From contig NC_044574.1 in assembly GCF_901933205.1 (NCBI RefSeq), positions 42,627,609 through 42,691,608 on the forward strand: DNA of 64,000 bases. The letters are read 5' to 3'. Positions 25,681 to 38,400 of the stretch are shown piece after piece; position 1 is the stretch's first letter; every line of letters starts with the position of its first letter. Position numbers and translations under genes: made by a program. The DNA comes from Camarhynchus parvulus (Eukaryota > Chordata > Aves > Passeriformes > Thraupidae). The notes under the pieces are model-generated. The model was given only the letters and a program-made list of their open reading frames with translations, searched no databases and had not been told where the DNA came from.

Positions 25681-28600
25681 TTTGATTGAAGCGGGTAGAA
25701 GCCTCCCGAAGGGTTTCTGAGGGTTTCAAATCGTGGTTTTACTACTGTTTTTTTCTTTAATGTTTTGATGCATTAATAGCGCAGATTTTCTAGGGCCGCA
25801 CATGTCATGCACTGTGATGTCATGGGCGTGGATATCGCTCATGGTGCACTGAATTTTGGAAGTGTCACCATGCTGCCATAATCCTGTTTAGAGAGTAGAA
25901 AGTAATAGTCATGTCCTGATGATGATTTTACCAGGGGTAATAAAGCCACACATGAATGAGAAGGAGGCATGAGAGACATGCACAGGAGGAATAGCAGGTG
26001 AGCATCCTATGTATGGCCTGCCAGGAGAGGAAGCTGGTTCTGCTTGCAGCTTAATCCAGGATCATTGTAGTGATGTCCAAGTTTAATTCTACATTGTGTA
26101 GCAGGCTTAAACTTTAAAAATGTCCACCTTTTACAATTATCCTCGTATCTTTTCCCCCAGGAAAGGAAGCCTTCTGCTCAAAGATTGTGAGCAGGAAGGG
26201 CTGTCATGAAGCGGGCAGCTTCATTTATGTTGCCCCAGGAGTTGGAGTGAGTGATGAGAATGTAGAAAATAGGTTTTGGTTTGGCCAAGCTGTTTGTCAG
26301 GGTCAGTCAGCTCCAGGTGGGCTCATGAACTTCAGAGCTGGCATGAGAAGGAGGTAACCATGTTACTGTTATTGCTGTTCCTGGAGAATAGGAAACAAAC
26401 CAATATATTGAAGGAGGCTACTTATGTCACATTTGCCTCTGCTCCACAGCCTGGGAGGTGGTGATAAACATTTGTTTTATGATGTTAGTCACCATCATGA
26501 TACCTGGAAGTCTTCTAAACCCTCTAGTCTTTTCCCCCTGCAAGCAGAGGGGCTCTTGCAGTAGGGCATTACTGAAGTAGTCATGTTCATCAGTAACCTT
26601 TGCTTGGGGACCAGCTGGTGACAAACCATTGCCTTGTACACTGTTTGTCTAGAGCCTTCTACCTTAGTGCTTTGCTGTGCCTTTGCCCAGGCACTAAATA
26701 ACTGCACAACTTGTTCTTGACTGCATGTGGATAATGGGGGATTTCTTTCCTTCTGGGAAATCTTGAACTCCTCCTTTGATCATTCAAGTTATCTCCATTT
26801 CCCCCCTACTCTCCACAGGTGTAGCCCATAATATGGGCTAGTCTTGTGAAATGGATCAACTTGCATGTAAGTCTGTATTAGTGGTTCCTCCTAGTCTGTA
26901 GGAATTCACCAATTAGAAGAATTAAGCATGTACTTAGACATATTTTACAACCACTTCTGGAAATACTGCTTTGTTCTAGGCATATGTCTGGGCTTTTCCT
27001 TGTGAACAAAAGACTCTCTCTTCCAGTGCCAATTGACCAGTCAGGGACAATCTGAATCCTGAAAAATAAATGGAATTCGTTTGCATTAACTGATGTAAGA
27101 AAGAAATGTGGCGATGTAATTATTGCATTCTCAGGGTAGATAGATAACATAGGTGGAGATCAGAAACCTGAGCAGACAAATGGGAGAAAGTTAAATGAAG
27201 AAAAGGGAAAATCAGTGGGAAAGTAGTGGGTTATCAGACTTTAGAAAGTAGAGCAGATGTATGCAGTGAAAGACCTAAGTAGAATTTTGAAGTCATTAAC
27301 AGCATTTGTTTACCTTTGGCCTATTCTTTGATACTGAACTTCTGGTTTGTTACCAGTTGTTATAGACACACCTTTGTTAAAATGTAAGAATTACTGGGGG
27401 CATGCCTAAAAACAAAAAGTACAGGAAGGTAAAAGTGAACACAGCCAGAAATAAATTGTAGATCAAGGCAATTTGCAGTAACTAAAAGGGAAGCAGCAGA
27501 AGCACTCTTGGTGTCTTGTGATGTCTGCAGACATTTTAGTAATGCTTTGATTTTGGCAGATGTATCAACATCCTGGTTTCTTCATGGAGAGGTACTGCAT
27601 GGTAATTTTGAGTGGCCACTGGCCTTAATCAGTTATTTTGATGATTTTTCAGCATAATACAGATCTATTTTCCTGAAGATCTTCAGCATGACCTAGAAAT
27701 AAGATGGAGGAATGAGTGAGAACTCATTGGGTGCTCTCCTGTCTTTCTTACTGTACTTTCTCAAGGACCAATGGGATTACAAATGTTCCTCGACGGTTGA
27801 GTGATGGTGGTGATTGTGTCCTATTTCTGCACTCTTTAGTGTGAGCTTGACAATTTTAGGTAGATTTAGCATCTGATGATGTGTAACACTTTGATAGCTG
27901 CACCTCTGTGGCCTAAGGGTAAGGGGGTGTGACAAAGTGTCTCTCTTCTGAGCCATTCACTTATCCTATAAATGAATTAAGAAATAAAGCTCTGTCATAG
28001 ACCTGCCTTGATACAGAGGTTTAATTCTGGTTACACATTTTATTTTAAAGCTTTTTTTGGTGGATGTAATGCTTCTCAATACTCATTGTTAAGGTTCTCT
28101 TTAGCACAATATATCTCGTAATTATAGTACTGTATTGCCAGATTTGTCAGGATTTCCTGTCTTCTAGCTGAAGTAGAGTATTGAAAGGCAATATTCTTTC
28201 ACTCTCCTGTCTCTGAGCAGGCTACAACTTTATCTGAATTAGGAGAAATCAGCACATCATGTTGGCATCAATTTGCCTGGTATTTTTTACCTAGATGGGA
28301 TGGAAACACCACATTCTCTTTCTTATCCTCCATGGACTCCTACATAGAAGAGTATTTCCCGTACTGGCTTCTGCAAAGCTTAACGATTTGGTGATGGTGA
28401 CAGCTGTCAGTTCAACTCTAATTTTGAATTAATGAAGGTGTTTGTTTTGAGTTACATAGCACAGTACATTATGTATGTGTTTGGGGCTTGTAGATTAAAC
28501 TTGCTTCCACTGCCAGAGTGTGCTGTAGCTGGTAGTGTATAAATGTGTGATGGTCATTCTCTTACAGTGCACGTGCATTCTTATGAATAGTCTATCAAGT

Positions 28601-31261
28601 TATGTACCTGTAATTGCATAGTGAAGAGAACATTGTCATGAATTAGTAACAGCCATGTCAGTAGCTTTTTAGTAAATTTATTTTCTTTTATGGTGTATTA
28701 GAAAATTCATGTTTATTGGCTTTAGAGTCATTGCTGAAAGAGCAGAGGAAGAGAAAAAACATATGTTATCTGGCAAATGATAGAGACTCACATGCATTCC
28801 AGTGTTATGACAACTTGTACTTTTCTGATCCATTAAGGAGTCTGTTTCAACTTACTGGGTAGAGTTTCTCTATTCTTTTTATTTAAAAATAACAGACTTT
28901 CTGATGCTGAGATTGTGGGAGGTTTGTAAATACTATGGTATCAAGGAAAGATTTTGTTTGAAGGTCTTAAAGCTAATCTAGGTATGCCAGGAATTATGGA
29001 ATAATAAATCAGTGAGATTTTAGAAAATACTATTTAAAGGTATAATATATGTAAGAAGGATGCATGTGGTTTGAGGATTTAAGTGCTTAGTATATTTGAG
29101 AGTTATTATTTGTACTTTCTTGAAATACACATTTCCAAGAGCTACTTGCAGAAAGAGAGAATTCTAAAAAGATGTTATAACATGCATCTTCTCTAATTTT
29201 TCTCTGCCTTCTGCAAGATCAAAAAGAAAATTAAGAGGACAAAAAGGAAGGGAGGATACATTCCTGCTTTGAGGGATGGAGACTTAGAGACCGTAATCTG
29301 TCATTGAGACACTAAGCAGGTAGCACCAGCATTGGCTGCAGACCACATTTTTCTTCCTTTTCTTTCCCTGAATGTTGAAACAAGGAGCTAAAAGGACAGC
29401 CCTTTCCTTCTTGGTTTTGGTTCTGGATCATTTAAGCCCCACTGCAATTACAAAAAGCAGAAATGAACCCAGCAAAGAAGGTTCATGCAAATTCTATACA
29501 GTTATGAAATCCAACTCATCCCTGTTAGAGGTAAGCCAGAAAGAAGCTAAAGACGTCATGCCATCCATTCCTCTGCTTCTTGAGTTCTCCAGGTCTTGTT
29601 TTTCACTGTATTCAATTTAAAGTCAGCTGCAAAAAAGACAGATTTTTTTTGTTGACTTGAAATGCCACTGTGTTTTAAAACTAATACAGTTGACAACAGA
29701 GAGACCAAACCCCAGACTAAACTACAGTAACAGCAAAGAAATTTGTCATCTAATCTGTAACTATAATACAAAACTATTTACTTGTTCATCCAATTTCTAT
29801 TCTTATACTGAATCTGAAAGCAGTTAACATGTCATCATTTATCGGTTAGATGTGTAATTTTGTAGTAATTATTTCTTTCTAAATTCACAACAAGTATCCC
29901 TTCTCACTCCAGAAGCTGTTCAGTAGATTCTCAGTATATTATCATATCTTTGTGGATATAAAATCGGTTTTTGTGGCTATGCACAGCTTTTTGTGATCTA
30001 ATAATATGTAGCTTTAGGAAGTGTGGGTGGTCTGGGCTCAAAGAAAATAGATGTTTCTTTCAATCTGTGCAGCAGTAGTAGATGACCATGCTGAGTTGAT
30101 TGCAGGAAGGAAGAAAAAAAAATCAACCCCCAAAATACATAATTTTAATCATTAGGTAACTTCAGGTGAATTGGAACTCTCCAAATACTTTTGCTTAAGA
30201 ATTCTCTTACGGTGGCCTTTTAGCATTTTAAAAATAGAAAAACTGTTCCATTTAATAATTAAAGCATTTGTAAGAATGAGACTCTGTTCCTTGATGCAAA
30301 TGGGTGCTTTGTAGATTTAAGAAGCTCTGATGCTGGGAAATTGGAATTGGAAGCCTTTCACTTTGCTTCTCTTAGTTTGTGGTTACTCTTAAATGTGGCA
30401 AGTGTTAAAATCTCAGTCTAACACCTGCAAAAACCAGTTCTCCAAAGGTAATTGCCCCCCATCTGTGTAATAAATCTACAGCTGTTTGCTACCTTAATCC
30501 ATGATTTTGAGAACATATGAAATATTGAAACATCAAAACCACATTGTCATGGAAATATTTGGCTTTTATTGGAGAATTAAAAATTATGTTAAAGTTTAAG
30601 AACAAAAACATTTAAAAAGTTTTTGCAGTAAATTACCTTTTTTCCCTAGTTCTCAGGAAAATATTTTAATTGATGTCAACAAACTGGATCTGGAAAGAGG
30701 GAAGTTTTGAAAGCTTATGTGTGGCTAAGTCCAAAATTTTCTGCATACTTCAGTCTATGGCTGTGACAGAAACCAAGCATATCTGATAAAGATATTCTTG
30801 TTGGAGAAATTCGATGTGTCCCTAACTATGGAAGAGGAGTAATGATATTAAAAAGTCTTAATCATAGACTTTATATTGCAGAGAGCTGTGTACTGAAATA
30901 TTAGCTAATAGCCTACTGAGAGCACCAGTGGCAAAGATAGAGTTCTTAAATACCTTTGGCTGCTAAATTTTTAGGTTTTTATGCAGCGTAATGAATAACA
31001 TTTCTGTTAAGTTTCCAACAAGAGTTCATTTATAGCCACTGACCTTCTGGAGCAATGGTCCTTAACTACTTTTTCAGATGGAAGTCATCCCAATTCAGAA
31101 CACTTGTGTAGTGAGGAATGGGGCTCTCCAACTGATTGTTCAAATGCTGCTACAGGTGTGAACAGCACGGAAGCAGAGATAGCAGCTAACAAAAACTCTT
31201 GGGGGAAAAATATCACACAGCTCATTTGGGACAGGAGTTATATGCAGCAGTCAGTATATGT

Positions 31262-31430
31262 ATTGTATCAGACCAAAGAATTTCCCATCTAGCCCCATAT
31301 CCTTCTTCTTATAGAAGCTAAAAGCATACACCCTGGATGAGTGCAAGAGCAGGGCAAATGTGACATTTTCCTTCATGGATTCTTGGTGTTTAACCATTTC
31401 CAGCTTGAGGACATCCCAGGCAAGGTAGTT
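31262..31430. repeat. Probable ancient CR1-like interspersed repeat
   Basis: The order of phrases here (TATCAGACCAAAG, CCCATCTAGCCC, ATATCCT, then GAGTGCAAGAGCAGGGCAA and a CCATTTCCAGCTT-type segment) matches my memory of a degenerate, very common sauropsid repeat related to CR1 3' ends. It is strongly diverged, with no target duplication visible. Family naming needs a library search. Confidence 0.4.
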
Positions 31431-33581
31431 TCTGTGCATTTGTAACCCTGAATGGGTTTTTTTTCTATGAAAATTACCTAGCCCTCACGTCAGCATTTCC
31501 CAAATATCATTGGCCCCAATATGCTGTGGTGGTGGATGTGTCAATCAGCTGCTTACTTCAGGAGAAAGCACCTTTTGCTCTCAGCCTAGAGACAAAGAGA
31601 ATGTTGATCCAACGCCTTATGATTTCACACATCTGCTGTATCACCTCTCCATTCATTTCCATTACTCATTCTTGTTAGCTGCAAAAACAAAACAAACAAA
31701 CAAAAAAAAAAGGCATCTGGCCAGCAGCTACTGTTTAACACCAAATGCTGAAACGTGCCACTGGTGAAAATATAAAATTAAGCCTTGTTTACAAAGGAAA
31801 TGTAGCAGAAGAAAGTTCACACATTACAGAATTAATAGAAGATAGTGCCTTGCTCAGTCTATGAGAAAAGCATACTAATCTATGTAAAAAGGCACTTATT
31901 TCAGGAGGAGTAATGGATTTTTAAAATGATGCTCATAAATCACAGTTCATTCAATCAGTTCTAAGCTCTTTGAGACAAGTATATAAGAAGCTGTACAAAA
32001 TCATTAATCTCATTGGCACTTACGTGACATAATTCTTCTCAGAATATTGAATTGCAAGGGATTTCTGTCATGCTTGAAGAGTGGTGGTGTATTTAGCATT
32101 GCAACAGAAGATGTGCAGCTACTTCTCACCTCTTTGTACTGAGCTACTCTGCTATGTAAACTTGTGTATATAATTTTATATTATATATTAATAATCTGCA
32201 GGTGATTAAATAGCTGTATCCTTTCTAACACATGCCTGACCAAATGTAGCAACTGTAAGGATTTACAGTAACTACTAGTGCACTCTAATGCAGAAGGGAT
32301 GTTTGTAAGGACCTGTGTGCTGGCTGGATATGCTCAGATATAAAATCTCTGCTGACTCCTCTGAATACTTGTTAAGTGTTTTTAGGGTGGAAGCAGGAAA
32401 TATGTACCAAAGTAAGTGGGTTACTGGTTAAGTTGTGTTGTGTATGGAGTCAAATCATATTCCTCAGTTAATCCCATTTAAATGAAATAGGATGAAGAAA
32501 GTTTTAACTGGGCTTTCTTTAAGTGGGTGAACTTGACAGTACAACCTAAGCTTCATTGTAACATCTGACAGGGAGAGTTAGCAGGACATTGTTTTAAGGG
32601 ACAATGCTTATGTTGCAATCCTTTTTTGTGCCTATTTCCTCACTTCCACAAGCTTCCCATTAATAACTTGGGTTACTCTGGATGGGTCAAATCTATGGGC
32701 TTTGAAATGCTTTGAAGTGCTTTGTTTAGAAGTGGGTTTTCATTCTATAACTGAAAGTATGTTAGAGATGCAGCTCTATGTTCTCTTTCTTCCTGTTCTC
32801 TGAACTAAATGAAAACAAGCATTACATTTATGCCAGACTTTACTAGTTCCATTTCCTGTGGGATATGACTTAAAATAAAAATCAGGATAGTCGTGCCTAT
32901 GTAGTTGTGCTCAGAGGCTACACTGCTTTCAGCATAAACTGTTGCAGTACTAACATTATTGGCTGTAATAAAAGCAAATGTACTAACTTCCAGCCCTGAC
33001 AGATGTCTCAATCTCCTGCACTGACCTTGTGTAAAGTGTTTATGTCTCCCCTTCCCCCTCCTTGTCCTCAGCTACTTCCTTCATGCAGGGAATTAAGTTG
33101 TCATGCCTATGTCTGTTCCACTTCCACTGACTTGTGCCTACATCTGGTACTGGGAAAGGGGCAACAGGAAGGGCAGTTTTTAGCTAATGTCTGGCTAAAC
33201 ATATGTGAGACAAACAATTTGTGTATGCTCTTTTTTTAACAGTTATTAACAAACACATATGGTTTAATGCAGTGTCCAAGGAACTGGATGTATCTTACCA
33301 ATCAAAGAAACTGCTGGAGATGACTGCATTCTGCTTCTGGTGCATTACCTTCCACATGACCTTTTGTTTTCAGTTGCACAAACCTCCAGTGCATAGAATT
33401 TTATTCTACACATTAAGTTTTTCCTGCTTTGAATTTTGAGCTCATGTCCAGACATACCAGAGTAATGATTTACCAAAGCCTTTTCTTCCGTGTGTCCTTC
33501 TGTATTGTGGCATTAATATTAAACCTATCATTTGTATGAAACTGTTTTCTCATAGGCTGTCACAGATATATTGATAGCTTC

Positions 33582-33609
33582 ATCTCTGCTTCTTTACACC
33601 AGGTAAGGT
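33582..33609 (+). promoter_or_regulatory. DCHS2: Candidate recursive splice site 2
   Basis: A pyrimidine-rich stretch with few purines (CATCTCTGCTTCTTTACACC) leads into AG at 33601-33602, immediately followed by GTAAGG. Both halves are close to consensus for an acceptor and a donor. The site lies 9.4 kb into the intron. Confidence 0.35.
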
Positions 33610-35440
33610 CACATATTAAACACTCTGCATAGATACATAGATATCTAATTATTTTTACTTAAGGTTATTTCATTAATCATTGGATCAGCTATTGCATTTT
33701 TATTAATTAGGTAATTTTATAGATACATTTCAGTTTGGTACTTTGATCACTAAGATGCTTAATTGACATTTCTGTAGGATTAATGTGTGTTTACATGGAC
33801 ATGGACTCAATAAAGCGTGTCTGTTATTCTCTTCTGAAAAGATTGTCTTAAGATGCTCCCAAATGGAAGAGAATAATCTCTTGAGAGAGGGGTTATCTCT
33901 CTGTTAATATTTAAGCCATACATGGGACCATAAGTGCGTGTGGTCTAGATAGGGTTTGTGGTGTACTACTAGAAAATACATTTATCTACATACATGTATC
34001 AACTCAGAGTTTAAACTTTAGAATTTGCAGTTACATTCAGGGGAAGGGAAGCAGTAACCTTAAAGCACCAACTCAGCACTTGCTCAGTACAGTGACTAAA
34101 CACTCAAAACCTGTTTTGTGTACTATACGGCTACTGCTGCTCATGAAGACATGCAACAGAACCTGATTTACAGCATTTTGAGAAATTAAATCACTGAAAG
34201 CCCTTTGGATGTTTTGGAGCATGCTGTGCTTACACTTGTGGTTATTCTAGTGAGGCTCTGGGGTAGCTGTTCAGCACCAGTAGTACCAAGAGTCACTTGG
34301 TGTTTGGAGCCCCTTCAGGATCTAGTCTCCAGCTCATGGTGCAAAAGTAGAGCAGAACAAAAATTGCTCAAATTGAACATTGTCTATTGAATCAGACCAC
34401 AAGGTTTGGTAATGATGGGTTTTAAAATAGACAAAACCTGGTGTTTCCTGCCTCTGCCTTGTGCTTGTAGGTCTATAGTAATACTATACAACAACATCAC
34501 TCCAGTTGGTGGCGGGACAAATTGAGACACAGTGGGAAGAACTGGGAGCATAATTTCAAAAAACTTCTGTTGTTCAAACATACAGGGAGCTCAGGAACAC
34601 ATGCTGCAATGAAATCAGCCACAGCTTGTCCTTTGGGGGGATTTTCAGGTTCTCTGCATTTTTAAAATCCCAGTTAGTTTAATGTTTGTCTGTGGGTTTC
34701 TGAGGGGAAGAGAGTGCTGTGTGCATGCCGTGTCGGAGCAAGGGATGAAACAGACTAATACTAAACAAACTAAATGTGACCTGCTTTCCCAGAGCCCAGA
34801 ACCCTTCTTAATGTAACACATTTCAAAACAATGTGTTGTTGTCACTAGTAATAGTAAAAGAATTATTTTCCCCAAAAGATTAATTTGAAAATGAAGTCAC
34901 AAGTTATAAAATTCTTTTTCCTTTAGTTTTAGATTTGTATAACTTTTAAAGGATCTAAGAGAGAGCATTTCATTCTGGTTTTCAAAAGAAAAAAGAATGG
35001 CAACCTCCCATGTATTTGGTCCTTGTTTGTTTGTTTGCTCCCTTTTGTTACTATGAAAGTAAAATTCCATATCCTGCAATTTGTTTCTTTTTCTTTTTTA
35101 GCTGTCTTTGAAGTTGGTGTCTTTAGCAATAATTTTGGCAGGGGTACAGCTTTATAATGATTTTGCTGATACCAGACTGCTTTTGTGTTTTCTTTCCATT
35201 CATAAAAAACAAACTCTAGGTCTCTTAGGTTTGTAATATTCAATTAAAGAAGTAATGCTTACATTTTCTCAAAACTAATCAAATTTTTGGTTGGGTTTTT
35301 AAAATTTTATTTTAATATCCACTTGTGTCAGTATCTGAGGATGAGGGAAAGACCTGACAGGTGAAACAGCCTTTTTGAAAGGCTAACTGCTTTTAATTTT
35401 CAGAAATGTTTGTCTGAAAGGAAGACCCTAGCCAGTATTT

Positions 35441-35490
35441 GGGAGTTAGACTAGACCATGTGTTACATTTCCAGAACCCTGTGATTGTGG
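35441..35490 (+). repeat. Possible CR1 3' tail remnant
   Basis: GAGTTAGACTAGA, then a TTTCCAGAACCCT segment and GTGATTGTG, follow the order of the CR1 3' end (GTTGGACTAGATG, TTCCAACCCT, TTCTGTGATTCTGTG). It is diverged and only about 50 bases are recognisable. Confidence 0.35.
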
Positions 35491-38400
35491 GACACAAGTT
35501 ATCCCTTGGTTTCTAAATGTTGTTGAAATGCCATGTTCAGAAATCACCAGGAAGCACAAATGTCTATTACATGTCTATGTCTATTACATCTTATTGAAGG
35601 CCATTTCTAGTGCACTTTTTGAGATTATGATTTTATGCTATGCCATCATTCTTGCTAATTGCTTCTAATGGAAACCATGTTTTAAGCCTATGAGCATGCA
35701 CTAATAATGGTAGTTTTTCCTAGAAAGTATGGATGAAAATTAGAACCATTGGTAGGGATTATTGGGTGCAAATCTCAGTACCCACCATCCCCAGAGGCTC
35801 CCAGTGACTAAATGTCCCATTGCCTACCCCACATTTCTGGGAAACATATCAGAACTGCTCTGCCTTCTGGAATGCATGGTCAGGCAGGTGTTTTCATCAA
35901 GTCACTGGCTCTAGCCAGACCACTGGACCTCTCTGCTCCATCACCTATATTCAGTATTTTCCAAGTGGACAAATTATTTGCAGAGGAATGCTAGTACTTA
36001 AGTGGTAAAATCTCACCTCAATCAGTTTGCATTTATCCTTTTTTTAGGCTGGATCTCTTTAACTTATAGTCATCCATGTTTGTGGTTATTTTCTTCCGTT
36101 TCCAATGAATAAATTCCCAGGTCACAGCAAGAGATATCAGTTTGTTGGTATGTAATTTCATATTTTGTCATTCTTTATTTATTACTTCAGTCTTGTTCTT
36201 CTGTATAAAGATCCTCTTGATCTCCTACACTGATTGTGCTTTCTAGTTTCAGGAATTAGTGAATGTTATTGAGTTGCTCATGTTTTGGGTTTTTTTCTGG
36301 TTAATAGATTTAACAAGCTGGTTATCAATACAACCAACATATTTGTTAATTCCCTTTTTTGAGACAACTTGTTTTGATTCCTTCTTTACCTAGTTTTATA
36401 AAATATAATTCTTTGACTAAAAGCTGTGCTGTCTGTACTAAGTAGTATGTAAAGAAATGAGATTTCTATTGGTTGCTTTATTACATACAGATGAGCTATC
36501 TTCTGTACGTAGAAAAAATGTTATTGGAAAGATACTGAAGTATTTGACAAATGTTTTGTCTTCATTTTTGTATTTATTCCTTGAAAGTTGCTCTAATAGT
36601 CTATTTAAGTCAGGCTGATAGGATTGTAGTTGCCACATTCAGTTTTTCTCCTTTTCTGTAGTCCCTCCATTTGATATTTTTTAGGGAGATTGTTTTGTTA
36701 GGATCTAGAATAGTTACAGCTGCAAGCTTGCAGTTTGATTTGTCTGTTTTATAATAATTCTATATTAGGTCCTCCCACTTGGAATGCTGTTTGAATTTTA
36801 CTTGTGAGGACCTGTTGTGTCCTCACTCTAGTTATGCTGGCCACCATCACTGCTGATAGCAGAAGTGCGGAAGGTACTCCTTCCCCAATGGCCAATTTTA
36901 ACAGCATGCTCTCATTTCATCTTAGTACACACATTTCTCTTAATTTTCTTCTGTCCAGAAATACCTATAATTTTTAATATTAAAAAAAAATCACTTCAGT
37001 GGTTAATTGAAGTCCTAGGCTTTCCTCATATCCAGCCGTCCAGGTTTTTTTTGGTCTCTGTTAACTGCTCATTTGAGCATTATGTATTTATCACATAAAC
37101 TTTGAGATACAGGTTAACTGTTCTTCATTCCTCCATTTCATTTAAACTTTAGTGATAAGTACATAGTCTGAATTTTCAAGTCCAATGGCTTTGCTATTTT
37201 CATTGGCTTATGAGTCTCTGAGAAGTCAAAGCGTCTTATAAAGAAATGATTCCTGGTAATATTCTTTCTCCAAGAGTATGGTAATTCTCTCTGTATATCT
37301 TCAAATCTAGTCTTGGGGCTAAGGAGACCCAGAGCAGATACTCAGCTTTATTCCATGTGATGCTGAGGGAAAGAATCCACCAAACAGCCGAATATCCTCT
37401 GAAGCATTAGCTCAATGCTTTGCAGCTGTTAAAATCTCATCTTCTTGCTCTGAGGACTAACCATCAATGTTTCTCTTGGCTTGTGGGCTTGCACATGAAT
37501 TCATTCTGGTTTTTTTTTCTTTTTAATAACAAACAGGTTAACTGGGGTTGCCGGTAGAGTTCCTCCTCTGGTGAGACATTTCACTGGCTTATGTGTTAGG
37601 GATTTATTTCATTAGGCCATTCATTCTTTAAGCCCCTGGAATCTGAACCTCTGTGGGGTCTCTAAGCACCTTCTGGAGATACCATAAATCTTTCAAGTGA
37701 CTGTTGGGATTCAGCCCAGCTCCTCTTGGCTTCTGCACTTTCTGGCTTTTCTTAATAACAAAGCTTTTCTGACATTTTGTTCTCACGTGAACTTATGTGT
37801 CTCCAACTAAATAAGACCACCTTCTTTCTGCTCTCTGAAAATGTCTGAGATTGCCCCCTATATAGGCTTTTCTTTCAAAGCTTTATAAGCTTATGTTTTA
37901 TCTGCTCAGTGAATATTTCTTGCTTGGGTGTCCTCTGCTCTCTCCACTTCCTCCTTGTGGACAAGCAGGAGAAAACTCTTTACTGACTTTAATCAGTCTC
38001 TCTCAATGAAGCAGTTGTTATTCTTAGTGGCCAGTCATTCTGTCTGGTTCAAGTGGTATGGTTGGAAATAGTGTGTATGAGAGTTAGTCAATTAAAAAAA
38101 CCCCAATAGTTATTAAAAAAATTCCAAATGTCAGACAGAGTTCATGAGTTGTTTACAGGGAGGATTCATGGACTGTCGCAGTGAGTGTGGATATTCTCAT
38201 CCTGCAGTACTAAAATTGCTTTTCTTGAGTGGAATTGTTAATGAAGCCTTCACAGAGCCTCAAGAGACAGGCAGTCATCTGTCATATTCCTCACCCTGCT
38301 TTTTAAAATCTTCTAGAAAATTCAGGACCTCTGAATATTTAGAATATCTGTAATCCCTCTTCTAATTAATATTCATTGAATTGAATAAGACACATCACTA